In this document: positions 34,765 to 42,447 of the stretch, in pieces
Layout: each line of letters starts with the position of its first letter
Position numbering within the stretch: position 1 is the first letter of the stretch
From: Cellulomonas sp. NS3
GTDB lineage: Bacteria > Actinomycetota > Actinomycetes > Actinomycetales > Cellulomonadaceae
Reading direction: 5' to 3'
Length of the DNA: 64,000 bases
Assembly (NCBI RefSeq): GCF_024757985.1
Contig: NZ_CP103289.1
Location: 1,426,001 to 1,490,000 of the forward strand
Notes under the pieces: model-generated
What the model was told of the DNA's origin: nothing
Databases searched by the model: none
Seen by the model: only the letters and a program-made list of their open reading frames with translations
Program-made: the position numbers and the translations under genes

Positions 34765-35637
34765 ATGACGACCGCTCCCGCCGCACCGTCCGCTCCGACC
34801 GACCCCGGCGCTCTGCCCGTCCCGCGTACCGCGCTCGTCACGGGGGCCGGCCGCGGGATCGGCCGGGGGCTCGCTCTCGGGCTCGCGCGCGCCGGCTGGG
34901 CCGTGGCTCTGGTGGGGCGGACCCGCGAGAACCTCGAGGCGGTCGCGCAGGAGTGCCGCGAGGTCGGCCTCCCGCCCGAGCACGTCGTGGTGGCGGCCGG
35001 CGACCTGGTCGACGCGACGCAGGTCGCCGACGTCGTGGCGACCGTCGAGGAGGCGTTCGCGCCGCTCGGCGGGGTCGGGCTGCTCGTGAACAACGCGGGC
35101 GTGATCGAGCACGCCGAGGTGCCGTTCGCCGACGACGACCCCGAGGACATGTGGCGCGTCGTCGAGGCCAACGTGCGCGGGCCGCTGCTCGTCACGCACG
35201 CGGTCCTGCCCGGGATGCTCGCGCGCGGCGGCGGCCGGGTCGTCAACCTCAACTCGGGCGCGGGGCACCGCGCGACGGGGACCTACACGGGCTACGGGAT
35301 CAGCAAGGGCGCGCTCGCGCGGTTCACGCGGCTGCTGGACCACCAGCACCGCGACGCCGGGCTGCGCATCTTCGACCTCGCCCCGGGCGTCGTCGTGACC
35401 GACATGACGCAGGGCATGCCCGCGCACGACGACCGCACCGACTGGACGCCGGTCGAGACGGTCGCCGAGCTGCTGCTCGCGCTCGCGTCCGGCGACCTCG
35501 ACGACCTCTCGGGTCGCTTCGTGCGCGCGGGCGCGGACACCCCCGAGCAGCTGCGGGCGAACGCCGCGCGGATCGTCGCGGCCGACGCGCGAGTCCTGCG
35601 CATCCCGCCGTACGGCGACGACGACCCGGCGATCTGA
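34765..35637 (+). CDS. short-chain dehydrogenase/reductase
   Basis: The 290-residue protein is a classical SDR: cofactor motif ALVTGAGRGIGRGLALGLARAGW (about 25-47), LLVNNAGVIE near 108, active-site Ser in NLNSGAG near 161 and YTGYGISKG (Y-x3-K) near 173. An Arg follows the Gly-rich strand (LVGRTREN), suggesting NADP(H). A 20-residue Ala/Pro-rich N-terminal tail precedes the fold. It is monocistronic and divergent from the sulfite-oxidase-family gene. Substrate cannot be inferred. Confidence 0.88.
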   Translation: MTTAPAAPSAPTDPGALPVPRTALVTGAGRGIGRGLALGLARAGWAVALVGRTRENLEAVAQECREVGLPPEHVVVAAGDLVDATQVADVVATVEEAFAPLGGVGLLVNNAGVIEHAEVPFADDDPEDMWRVVEANVRGPLLVTHAVLPGMLARGGGRVVNLNSGAGHRATGTYTGYGISKGALARFTRLLDHQHRDAGLRIFDLAPGVVVTDMTQGMPAHDDRTDWTPVETVAELLLALASGDLDDLSGRFVRAGADTPEQLRANAARIVAADARVLRIPPYGDDDPAI

Positions 35638-35715
35638 CGCCCCGGGCCGGCCCGGGCGGGGGCGCCGCACCGACGTCGCGCGGCGCCCGGAGCGCGGGGA
35701 CCCGGCCGCCTCTTG

Positions 35716-35736
35716 ACCTTGACACGGTGTGAAGGT
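35716..35736. promoter_or_regulatory. MerR-type operator in a long-spacer promoter
   Basis: ACCTT (35716-35720) and AAGGT (35732-35736) are perfect arms around an 11-base centre with an inner CAC/GTG symmetry. A -35-like TTGACC (35713) or TTGACA (35719) overlaps the left arm. This is the layout of MerR-family promoters, where the dyad fills an over-long spacer. The MerR protein two genes on is the likely binder. Confidence 0.65.
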
Positions 35737-35762
35737 GTGCACTCGACGCAGGAGGTCCCACC

Positions 35763-36689
35763 ATGACGCCGCACTCGCCCACGCACACGAGCACGCCCAC
35801 GCCCGCGCACACGAGCACGCCCACCCTCACGCACCCGAGCACCGACCAGCACGTTCCGACCGCCCCGGACGCCCGCCCGGGCACCGGTCCCCACGCGCGC
35901 CCCGACACCCGCCTGAGCCGCGCGCTGGCCGCCGGGCCGGCGTCCGTCCGGCTCCAGGCCGCGCTCGCCGCGGGCACGCACCCCGACCCCGGCCTCGTCG
36001 CGCTGCTCGTGGAGCGCTGCGCCGTGGAGCCGGACTTCTTCGTGCGCGACATGCTCACGTGGGCGCTGACCCGGCACCCGGCGGCCGTGACGGTCCCGCT
36101 CCTGCTCGCCGAGGTGCGGGACGGCACGCGGCAGGCCCGGAGCCAGGCGCTGCACACGCTGTCGAAGATCGGCGACGCCCGCGGGTGGGACGCGATCTCG
36201 GCCGAGGTGCTGCACCACCCCGACGAGGACGTCGCCCGCACCGCGTGGCGTGCGGCGGTGAACCTCGTCCCCGCGGGCCGGGAGGCGGAGCTGGCCGAGG
36301 CGCTGTGCACCGAGCTGGGGCGCGGCGACCGCGAGGCGCAGCGGAGCCTGAGCCGGGCGATCGCGGCGCTCGGCGACGCGGGTCTCCCGTCCCTGCAGCA
36401 GCGCGAGCGCGCCGACGACGAGGCCGTCCGCACGCACGCGCTCGCGACGCGGCACCTGCTCGACGACCCCGACGCCGACTTCGGGGCCGCGGTGGCGGAG
36501 GCCCAGCGGGTCGCGGCCCTCGCGGCCGCGCCGACCGTCCCGGACGAGGTTCCCGCGCCGGCCGTCGCCGACGACGTTCGCGCGCCGGCGACCGCCGCCG
36601 ACGTCCCACGGTCGACCGTCCTCGACGCCGCATCCGGCCCGTCCCGCGCCGACGACGTGCCCGGGCTGGGCGGCGGTGCGGATCGGTGA
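35763..36689 (+). CDS. HEAT-repeat protein with His/Thr/Pro-rich N-terminus
   Basis: The 308-residue protein has three parts. Residues 1-45 are a low-complexity Thr/Pro/His-rich tail built of octapeptides (HTSTPTPA-like). Residues 50-240 are HEAT/armadillo-type helical repeats (DMLTWALTRHPAAVTVPLLLAEV, RSQALHTLSKIGDARGWDAISAEVLHHPDEDVARTAWRAAVNLVP). Residues 245-308 are an Ala/Pro/Asp-rich tail. No catalytic motif is visible; a binding or scaffold role is likely. AGGAGG precedes ATG 35763. The stop lies 14 bases inside the following MerR-HEAT regulator gene. Both proteins carry the same HPDEDV..R repeat element, so they probably share a ligand or contact each other. HEAT folds also occur in AlkD-type glycosylases, but I see no such signature. 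Confidence 0.75.
   Translation: MTPHSPTHTSTPTPAHTSTPTLTHPSTDQHVPTAPDARPGTGPHARPDTRLSRALAAGPASVRLQAALAAGTHPDPGLVALLVERCAVEPDFFVRDMLTWALTRHPAAVTVPLLLAEVRDGTRQARSQALHTLSKIGDARGWDAISAEVLHHPDEDVARTAWRAAVNLVPAGREAELAEALCTELGRGDREAQRSLSRAIAALGDAGLPSLQQRERADDEAVRTHALATRHLLDDPDADFGAAVAEAQRVAALAAAPTVPDEVPAPAVADDVRAPATAADVPRSTVLDAASGPSRADDVPGLGGGADR
35782..35853 (+). repeat. 24-bp tandem repeat in the HEAT gene N-terminus
   Basis: Three 24-base units begin at 35782, 35806 and 35830; the first two match except in their last six bases. They encode T/A-HTSTPT-type octapeptides. The phase is kept, so copy-number change would leave the frame open. Confidence 0.65.
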
Positions 36690-37716
36690 GGTGGCGCAGC
36701 ACGCGGGGATCAGCACCCGCATGCTGCGCCACTACGACGCGATCGGGCTCGTGTCGCCGAGCGGGCGCACGTCCGGCGGATACCGCGCGTACTCGCCGGA
36801 CGACCTGCGCCGGCTGTTCCAGGTCGAGTGCCTGCGCTCGCTCGGGCTGCCGCTCGGCGACGTGCGCAGCGCGCTCGACGACCCGACGTTCGCGCCGTCC
36901 GCGCTCGTCGACCGCCTGATCGGCTCGACGCAGGAGCGGGTCGCACGCGAGCAGGAGCTGCTCGCGCGGCTGCGCGAGGTGCGGGCGAGCGAGCCTGCGG
37001 CGTGGACCGACGTGCTCGGCATGGTCGCGCTGCTCCGCGGGCTCGACCACGGGCAGCCCGCCCACCGCCAGCAGCTCCTCCTCACCGCCCCGGACGTGGC
37101 GCGGGTCCCCGCGGCGTCGCTCGCCGAGGCGCTCCTCGCCGAGGACGACCCCAACGTCGCCGGCGCCCTGCAGTGGGCTCTCGGCCGCCACGAGGACGGT
37201 GCGGTGCACGTCCTCGTGGCCGCGCTCGACGCCCCCGACCGGGAGGTCCGGCGGCGCGCGGTGCGTGCGCTCGTGCGCGTCCCGACCGACGAGGCGACGG
37301 CCGCGCTGACCCATTCGCTCGACCATCCCGACGAGGACGTGCGCGGGCGCGCGGCGCTGGGCCTCGGCGCGCGCGGCGAGGAGGCGGCGGTGACCGAGCT
37401 GCTCCGGATGGTCGTGCGCGGTGACGACGACGTGGAGGCCGCCGAGGTCCTCGGGGCGCTCGCCGGTCGGCACGGCAGCGCCGACCGGCTCGCACGGGCG
37501 GTCGACGACGAGCTCCGGCGACCCGGGGCTCCGGCCGCTGCCCGCGCACGGCTCACGCAGGCGCTCGCCGAGCTCGACGGGGCAGGGGCCATGGACCTGC
37601 TCACGGCGCTGACCGCGGACGCCGACCCGCACGTGCGCCGAATCGCCACCTACTGCCTCTCCGCACGGACGGGCGGCGCCCGACGCACGCGGCCGGAGCG
37701 CCGCACGCCCCGGTAG
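36676..37716 (+). CDS. MerR-family regulator fused to HEAT repeats
   Basis: The 346-residue protein begins with a MerR winged-helix domain (MRIGEVAQHAGISTRMLRHYDAIGLVSPSGRTSGGYRAY, then DLRRLFQVECLRSLGLPLGDVRSAL) and a coiled coil to about residue 105. The C-terminal 220 residues are HEAT-type repeats (NVAGALQWALGRHEDGAVHVLVAALDAPDREVRRRAVRALVRV; HSLDHPDEDVRGRAALGLGARG; DPHVRRIATYCL) in place of a usual ligand domain. GTG 36676 lies within the end of the upstream HEAT gene, so the two are coupled. I infer autoregulation through the dyad at 35716 and sensing by the HEAT arrays. The inducer is unknown. The extreme C-terminus is Arg-rich. Confidence 0.85.
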   Translation: MRIGEVAQHAGISTRMLRHYDAIGLVSPSGRTSGGYRAYSPDDLRRLFQVECLRSLGLPLGDVRSALDDPTFAPSALVDRLIGSTQERVAREQELLARLREVRASEPAAWTDVLGMVALLRGLDHGQPAHRQQLLLTAPDVARVPAASLAEALLAEDDPNVAGALQWALGRHEDGAVHVLVAALDAPDREVRRRAVRALVRVPTDEATAALTHSLDHPDEDVRGRAALGLGARGEEAAVTELLRMVVRGDDDVEAAEVLGALAGRHGSADRLARAVDDELRRPGAPAAARARLTQALAELDGAGAMDLLTALTADADPHVRRIATYCLSARTGGARRTRPERRTPR

Positions 37717-37740
37717 CGACCCACCGCCCGCGGGCTCGCC

Positions 37741-37845
37741 GTGGCGCCGGAGCACCGCACCGCCCCCGAGCGCGCGGCCCTCGAGCGCACCGCACCCGAG
37801 CGCACCGCCCCAGGAGCACCGCACGCCGGAGGCGCCGGAGCGCAG
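37741..37845 (+). repeat. degenerate GAGC(GCA)CCGC repeats in intergenic DNA
   Basis: Short units such as GAGCGCACCGC, GAGCACCGCACCGC and GGAGCACCGCACGCC recur with variable spacing between the MerR gene stop and the convergent HIT gene. I see no coding signal. It may be slippage-derived filler. Confidence 0.4.
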
Positions 37846-37849
37846 GTCC

Positions 37850-38302
37850 TCAGGCCGGCAGCGCGGGAGACCCGAGCGCGGCCGGGACGTGCGCCCCGTG
37901 CCCGGCGTCCCGCAGTGCCGCCCGCAGCCGTTCCGCCGCGGCGTCGAGCAGCTCGGCCGGGACGTCCGAGCGCGCGTTCGCGAACGTCAGGCTCGACTCG
38001 TCCCACGCGGGCAGGACGTGCAGGTGCAGGTGCGCGACCTCGAAGCCCGCGACGAGCAGGGCCGCCCGCGGCGCACCCCACGCGGCCTGCTGCGCGGCGC
38101 CGATCGTCCGGGCGACGACGGCGAGGTGCGCGACGACGTCGTCGGGCGCGTCGGTGAGCTGCGCGATCTCGGCGCGCGGCACGACGAGCACGTGCCCGTC
38201 GGTGATGGGGGCGATGGTCGAGAAGGCGACGCACACGTCGTCGGCCCACACGAACCGGCCCGGGATGGCGCCCTCGATGATCTGCGTGAACACGGTGGTC
38301 AT
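37850..38302 (-). CDS. HIT-family protein
   Basis: The 150-residue protein is a histidine-triad nucleotide hydrolase/transferase. It has FTQIIEGAIPGRFVWADDVCVAF at the N-terminus, GHVLVVPRAEIAQL near 40 and the catalytic triad HLHLHVLPAW (H-x-H-x-H) near 90. Such proteins hydrolyse AMP-linked substrates. TAGCGT sits exactly 6 bases before ATG 38302 on the minus strand, so the mRNA is probably leaderless. It stands alone, convergent with the MerR gene. Confidence 0.92.
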   Translation of the reverse strand: MTTVFTQIIEGAIPGRFVWADDVCVAFSTIAPITDGHVLVVPRAEIAQLTDAPDDVVAHLAVVARTIGAAQQAAWGAPRAALLVAGFEVAHLHLHVLPAWDESSLTFANARSDVPAELLDAAAERLRAALRDAGHGAHVPAALGSPALPA

Positions 38303-38308
38303 GGCCCC

Positions 38309-38314
38309 ACGCTA
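38309..38314 (-). promoter_or_regulatory. -10 hexamer TAGCGT of the HIT gene
   Basis: On the minus strand TAGCGTGGGGCCATG spans the hexamer and start codon, identical to the lysR start at 2601-2615. Confidence 0.5.
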
Positions 38315-38348
38315 GCGAGGCCCGCGCGCGGGCCCGGCGCGGCTCACC

Positions 38349-38354
38349 TAGCGT
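38349..38354 (+). promoter_or_regulatory. -10 hexamer TAGCGT upstream of the leader ORF
   Basis: It lies 36 bases before a short ATG-initiated leader frame with an AGGAG site, and about 90 bases before the DNA-glycosylase-like gene. This gives a leader that includes the small ORF. Confidence 0.4.
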
Positions 38355-38390
38355 GAGGACGACCCCGCCCCCCAGCACCAGGAGCCCGGC

Positions 38391-38450
38391 ATGCCGACGG
38401 ACGTCCCTGCCCGCCGACCCCGGTCGAGCACCCCGAGGACGCCGTCGTGA
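38391..38450 (+). CDS. 19-codon upstream ORF coupled to the next gene
   Basis: ATG 38391, preceded by AGGAG, opens a 19-residue Arg/Pro/Ser/Thr-rich frame (MPTDVPARRPRSSTPRTPS). Its TGA overlaps the GTG start of the next gene (GTGA). The main gene lacks its own good ribosome site, so translation of the leader may deliver ribosomes to it. The peptide itself probably has no function. Confidence 0.45.
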   Translation: MPTDVPARRPRSSTPRTPS

Positions 38451-38983
38451 GGCTCTGGTCGCTCCATCCGCGCTACCTGGACCGCCCGGGCCTCACGGCT
38501 GCGTGGCGCGAGGCGCTGCTCGCGCAGAAGGTGCTCACCGGCACGACCCGCGGGTACCGCAACCACCCGCAGCTCGTGCGCTTCGCACCGCCGGGCTGGC
38601 CGCCGCCCCCGGTGCCCGGCCGTGCGGCGCGCGTCCCGGGGACGCCCTACGTGCGGGACCCGGAGCCGCCCGCCGCACCGGAGCCGCGCGACCCCGGCGA
38701 CGCCATCACGACGTTCCTGCACGGCATCGCCGACGAGGCCGCCGCCCGCGGCTATGTCTTCGACCGGTCCAAGGTGCTGCACCCGCCCGAGGCGGACCTG
38801 CGCCTCGAGGTCACGGACGGCCAGCTCGCGCACGAGTGGGGCCACCTGCGCGCCAAGCTCGAGGCCCGCAGCCCCGACGTCCTCGCGCGGTGGTCGGACG
38901 TCACCGTCCCGGACCCGCACCCGATGCTCGTGGCGGTCCCCGGCCCGGTCGCGCCGTGGGAGGTCCTCGGCGACCTGGGGTAG
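38447..38983 (+). CDS. pyrimidine-dimer DNA glycosylase-like protein
   Basis: The 178-residue protein matches the family annotated as pyrimidine dimer DNA glycosylase/endonuclease V-like: RLWSLHPRYLDRPGLTAAWREALLAQKVLTGTTRGYRNHPQLVRF at the N-terminus is highly characteristic. A Pro-rich insert lies at about 45-80, and HEWGHLRAKL near 127 is a second conserved block. In the phage T4 enzyme an N-terminal Thr is catalytic; here residue 2 is Arg, so the T4 mechanism may not apply unchanged and repair activity is uncertain. It is translated from GTG 38447, overlapping a 19-codon leader frame. Confidence 0.75.
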   Translation: MRLWSLHPRYLDRPGLTAAWREALLAQKVLTGTTRGYRNHPQLVRFAPPGWPPPPVPGRAARVPGTPYVRDPEPPAAPEPRDPGDAITTFLHGIADEAAARGYVFDRSKVLHPPEADLRLEVTDGQLAHEWGHLRAKLEARSPDVLARWSDVTVPDPHPMLVAVPGPVAPWEVLGDLG

Positions 38984-39000
38984 GCCGGACGCGGGCCGGG

Positions 39001-39549
39001 TCAGTCCCCGCGCGCCGCGAGCAGGTCCCGCAGCGCGAGCACCGTCCGCCAGTTGCGGCCCGTCCCGGCCTGGCGCGCGGCCCTCGTGAGCACGTCGGGC
39101 GCCAGGCGCGAGCGGCCGAGGCCGTCGGGGTAGTGCACGTACGCCTCCCGGCCGGCCCACACGACCCGCTCGTGGCCGTACGCGCTCGGGTCGAACGCCG
39201 GGTCGGGATCGAGGTCCGCGGCGAAGAACGTCACGAGCACGCGCCCGGGGTCCTCCGCCGCGGCGTCGGGGAACGGGTTCGCGGCGACGACGGCGTCGAG
39301 CTCGGCGCGCGTGCGGACGACCACGTCGACGTCGAACCCCAGGTCCTCGCGCAGCGCCGCCGCCAGACCGGCGGCGAGCCGCTCCGGGGTCGCGTCGTCG
39401 GGCGCGACGAGCACGACGTTGCCGCTGTTCAGGTGGGTCTTCACCTGCTCGTGGCCGAGACCCTCCGCGACCGCGCGCAGGCGGGCCATGGGGACCGTGC
39501 GGTGCCCCCCGACGTTGACGCCCCGCAGGAGCGCGACCACGGCTGTCAT
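39001..39549 (-). CDS. DUF1697 family protein
   Basis: The 182-residue protein is a typical DUF1697 member. It begins VALLRGVNVGGHRTVPMARLRAVAEGLGHEQVKTHLNSGNVVL, then PDDATPERLAAGLAAALREDLGFDVDVVVRT, with GRNWRTVLALRDL at the end. The family has no known biochemical activity. It is cytosolic with no membrane segments. CATCCT lies exactly 6 bases before ATG 39549, a leaderless start. It is divergent from nirB, and the shared 183-base interval contains the nirB promoter. Confidence 0.88.
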   Translation of the reverse strand: MTAVVALLRGVNVGGHRTVPMARLRAVAEGLGHEQVKTHLNSGNVVLVAPDDATPERLAAGLAAALREDLGFDVDVVVRTRAELDAVVAANPFPDAAAEDPGRVLVTFFAADLDPDPAFDPSAYGHERVVWAGREAYVHYPDGLGRSRLAPDVLTRAARQAGTGRNWRTVLALRDLLAARGD

Positions 39550-39605
39550 CGGCCCAGGATGCCGTGCCCCCGCGCGGGCGGCACCCTGCGGTCCGGCGCG
39601 GCGAA

Positions 39606-39694
39606 CTCACACGCGACCCGGCCGGGCTGTGCGCAGACCGTTCCCCCGGGGTAACGGGGCGTGCCCTCTGTCGGAAACACGCGGTTCCTAGCGT
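39606..39694 (+). promoter_or_regulatory. nirB promoter region with blocks shared with narK
   Basis: CTCACACG (39606), GGGCTGTGCG (39624), GAAAC (39674) and TTCCTAGCGT (39685, -10 at 39689-39694) occur at the same spacing as before narK. CACA-N16-TGTG forms a dyad. AC-N9-AC (39605-39617) resembles GlnR half-site spacing. Joint control of narK and nirB by NnaR and/or GlnR is inferred. Confidence 0.7.
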
Positions 39695-39732
39695 GGGGGC
39701 ACGCCCCGGCCGGACCCACCCTGGAGACCCAC

Positions 39733-42447
39733 ATGGACGCGACCGACCCGACGGACCTCACGCCCGACGAGCCCCGCCCCACGACGGACGACGCCACCAC
39801 GCCGGCGACCGGGACCGCGCAGCCCGCGGCCGCCGTGGTCGACGAGCGCGCGCCGAAGCACCTCGTCGTCGTCGGCGGCGGCATGGTCGCGCAGCGGCTC
39901 GTCGAGGCGATGCGGGACCGGGACGCCGCGGGGGAGTGGCGCATCACGGTGCTCGCCGAGGAGCCGCGCGCGCCGTACGACCGGGTCGCGCTCACGTCCT
40001 ACTTCTCCGGCCGCGACCCCGAGGACCTCGCGCTCGGCACCCCCGAGCTGTGGGCCGACCCGCTCGTGCGCCTCGTGCGCGGGGACGCCGTCACGGCGAT
40101 CGACCGCGAGGCGCGCACCGTCACGAGCACGTCGGGACGCGTCGAGCACTACGACCACCTCGTGCTGGCGACCGGCTCGAAGGCCGCGATGCCGCCCATC
40201 GAGGGCAACGACCTGCCGGGCGTGTTCGTGTACCGCACGGTCGACGACGTCGCGGAGCTGCGCGGCTGGGTCGAGGAGCAGCGCGAGCGGTGGAGCCGAC
40301 CGGTCCGGGGCGCGGTCATCGGTGGTGGCCTGCTCGGGCTCGAGGCGGCGGGGGCGCTCCAGGCCCTCGGCGCGCAGAGCACGGTCGTGCAGTTCGGCAC
40401 GCACCTCATGTCGGCGCAGATCGACCTCGGCGGCGGCGAGGCGCTGCGCCGGCTGATCAACTCCCTCGGCGTCGGGGTCCGGCTCAACACCGCGACGACG
40501 CGCATGCGCACCAACCGCCGCGGCACGGTCGGCCGCCTCGACTTCGCGGACGGCGGCCGGCTCGACGTCGACGTCGTGGTGGTCGCGACCGGCGTCACCC
40601 CGCGCGACGAGCTCGGCCGCGCCGCGGGCCTCGAGGTCGGTCCCCGCGGCGGCGTCGTGGTCGACGACGCGTGCCGCACCGCCGACCCGTTCGTCTCCGC
40701 GGCCGGCGAGGTCGCGTGCATCCAGGGCGCCTGCATCGGGCTCGTCGCCCCCGGGTACGCGATGGCCGAGATCGTCGTGGACCGCCTGCTCGGCGGCGCG
40801 GCGACGTTCCCCGGTGCGGACACCGCGACGAAGCTCAAGCTCTCCGGGGTCGACGTCGCGAGCTTCGGCGACGCGTTCGCCGTCACGCCCGGCGCCCTCG
40901 AGATCGTCTGGGCCGACCCGGTCGGCGGCGTCTACAAGAAGCTCGTGCTGTCGGACGACGCGCGCACGCTGCTCGGCGGCGTCCTCGTCGGTGACGCGAG
41001 CGCGTACGCGTCGCTGCGCCCGATGCTCGGCCGCGAGCTGCCCGGAGACCCCGGCCAGTACCTGCTGCCCGAGGGCGGTGGCGGCGGGGGCGCGACGCTC
41101 GAGCTGCCCGACGACGCCGCGGTCTGCTCGTGCAACAACGTCACCGCGGGCACCGTCCGCGGCGCGGTCACCGAGCACGGCTGCACCGACCTCGGCGCGG
41201 TCAAGGCCTGCACCCGCGCCGGGACGAGCTGCGGCTCGTGCCTCCCGCTCGTCAAGAAGCTCGTCACCGCGGAGCTCGAGAAGTCCGGCATCACGGTCAG
41301 CAAGGCGCTCTGCGAGCACTTCGACCTCTCGCGGGCCCAGCTCTACGACGCCGTGCGCGTCACGCAGCTGCGGTCGTTCACCGACGTGCTCGCGCGGTTC
41401 GGCACCCGCCCCGGCGCCCGCGGCTGCGACATCTGCAAGCCCGTCGTCGCGTCGATCCTCTCGACGACCGCACCCGGGCACGTCCTCGAGGGCGAGCGCG
41501 CGACGCTGCAGGACACCAACGACCACGTCATGGCGAACCTGCAGAAGGACGGCTCCTACTCGGTCGTCCCGCGCATCGCCGGCGGCGAGGTCACCCCCGA
41601 GGGCCTGCTCGTGATCGGGCAGGTCGCCAAGGACTTCGGGCTGTACACGAAGATCACGGGCGGCCAGCGCATCGACATGTTCGGGGCGCGCATCGACCAG
41701 CTCCCGGCGATCTGGAAGCGGCTCGTCGACGCGGGCATGGAGTCCGGGCACGCGTACGGCAAGTCGCTGCGCACGGTGAAGTCGTGCGTCGGGTCCACCT
41801 GGTGCCGGTTCGGGGTGCAGGACTCCGTGGCGCTCGCGGTCCAGCTCGAGCTGCGCTACCGCGGCCTGCGCTCGCCGCACAAGATCAAGCTCGGCGTCTC
41901 GGGCTGCGCCCGCGAGTGCGCCGAGGCGCGCGGCAAGGACGTCGGGGTCATCGCCACGGACAAGGGCTGGAACGTCTACGTCGGCGGCAACGGCGGGTTC
42001 ACCCCGCGCCACGCGCAGCTCCTCGCCGAGGACCTCGACACCGAGACCCTGGTGCGGACGATCGACCGCTTCCTCATGTACTACGTCCGCACCGCCGACC
42101 GGCTGCAGCGCACCGCGCCGTGGATGGAGGACGTCGAGGGCGGCCTCGAGGGCGTGCGTGCGGTGATCATGGACGACGCCCTCGGCATCGCCGCGGACCT
42201 TGACGCCCAGATGGCGCTGCACGTGGACTCGTACGAGGACGAGTGGGCCGCGACGCTCGCGGACCCCGAGAAGCTGCGCCGGTTCGCGTCGTTCGTCAAC
42301 GCCCCGGCCACGCCGGACCCGTCGCTCGCGTACGTCGCGGAGCGCGGCCAGGCACGCCCCGCCACGGCGGAGGAGAAGAACGGGTACGACGACGGGCGCA
42401 CCGGTGCGGTGCTCGTCGCGGGGACGACTCTGGAGGTGCGCTCGTGA
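39733..42447 (+). CDS. nirB: assimilatory nitrite reductase large subunit NirB
   Basis: The 904-residue protein is a complete NirB. It has a flexible 40-residue start, FAD domain (LVVVGGGMVAQRLVEAM near 45; YDRVALTSYFSG near 80) and NAD(P)-binding GAVIGGGLLGLEAAG near 195. A BFD-type [2Fe-2S] domain (CSCNNVTAGTV ... TSCGSC, about 465-500) and a second Cys pair region GCDICKP near 562 follow. The siroheme/[4Fe-4S] domain carries C685-x5-C691 and C725-x3-C729 (CVGSTWC, GCAREC). It reduces nitrite to ammonium in the cytosol with NAD(P)H. ATG 39733 starts a five-gene operon in which every junction overlaps. Its promoter mirrors that of narK. Confidence 0.96.
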   Translation: MDATDPTDLTPDEPRPTTDDATTPATGTAQPAAAVVDERAPKHLVVVGGGMVAQRLVEAMRDRDAAGEWRITVLAEEPRAPYDRVALTSYFSGRDPEDLALGTPELWADPLVRLVRGDAVTAIDREARTVTSTSGRVEHYDHLVLATGSKAAMPPIEGNDLPGVFVYRTVDDVAELRGWVEEQRERWSRPVRGAVIGGGLLGLEAAGALQALGAQSTVVQFGTHLMSAQIDLGGGEALRRLINSLGVGVRLNTATTRMRTNRRGTVGRLDFADGGRLDVDVVVVATGVTPRDELGRAAGLEVGPRGGVVVDDACRTADPFVSAAGEVACIQGACIGLVAPGYAMAEIVVDRLLGGAATFPGADTATKLKLSGVDVASFGDAFAVTPGALEIVWADPVGGVYKKLVLSDDARTLLGGVLVGDASAYASLRPMLGRELPGDPGQYLLPEGGGGGGATLELPDDAAVCSCNNVTAGTVRGAVTEHGCTDLGAVKACTRAGTSCGSCLPLVKKLVTAELEKSGITVSKALCEHFDLSRAQLYDAVRVTQLRSFTDVLARFGTRPGARGCDICKPVVASILSTTAPGHVLEGERATLQDTNDHVMANLQKDGSYSVVPRIAGGEVTPEGLLVIGQVAKDFGLYTKITGGQRIDMFGARIDQLPAIWKRLVDAGMESGHAYGKSLRTVKSCVGSTWCRFGVQDSVALAVQLELRYRGLRSPHKIKLGVSGCARECAEARGKDVGVIATDKGWNVYVGGNGGFTPRHAQLLAEDLDTETLVRTIDRFLMYYVRTADRLQRTAPWMEDVEGGLEGVRAVIMDDALGIAADLDAQMALHVDSYEDEWAATLADPEKLRRFASFVNAPATPDPSLAYVAERGQARPATAEEKNGYDDGRTGAVLVAGTTLEVRS

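Noticed and set aside
33013-35742. A 909-codon version of the sulfite-oxidase-family gene
   Set aside because: The extra N-terminal third is antisense to the SDR gene, which has all SDR motifs. ATG 34689 begins the membrane segment.
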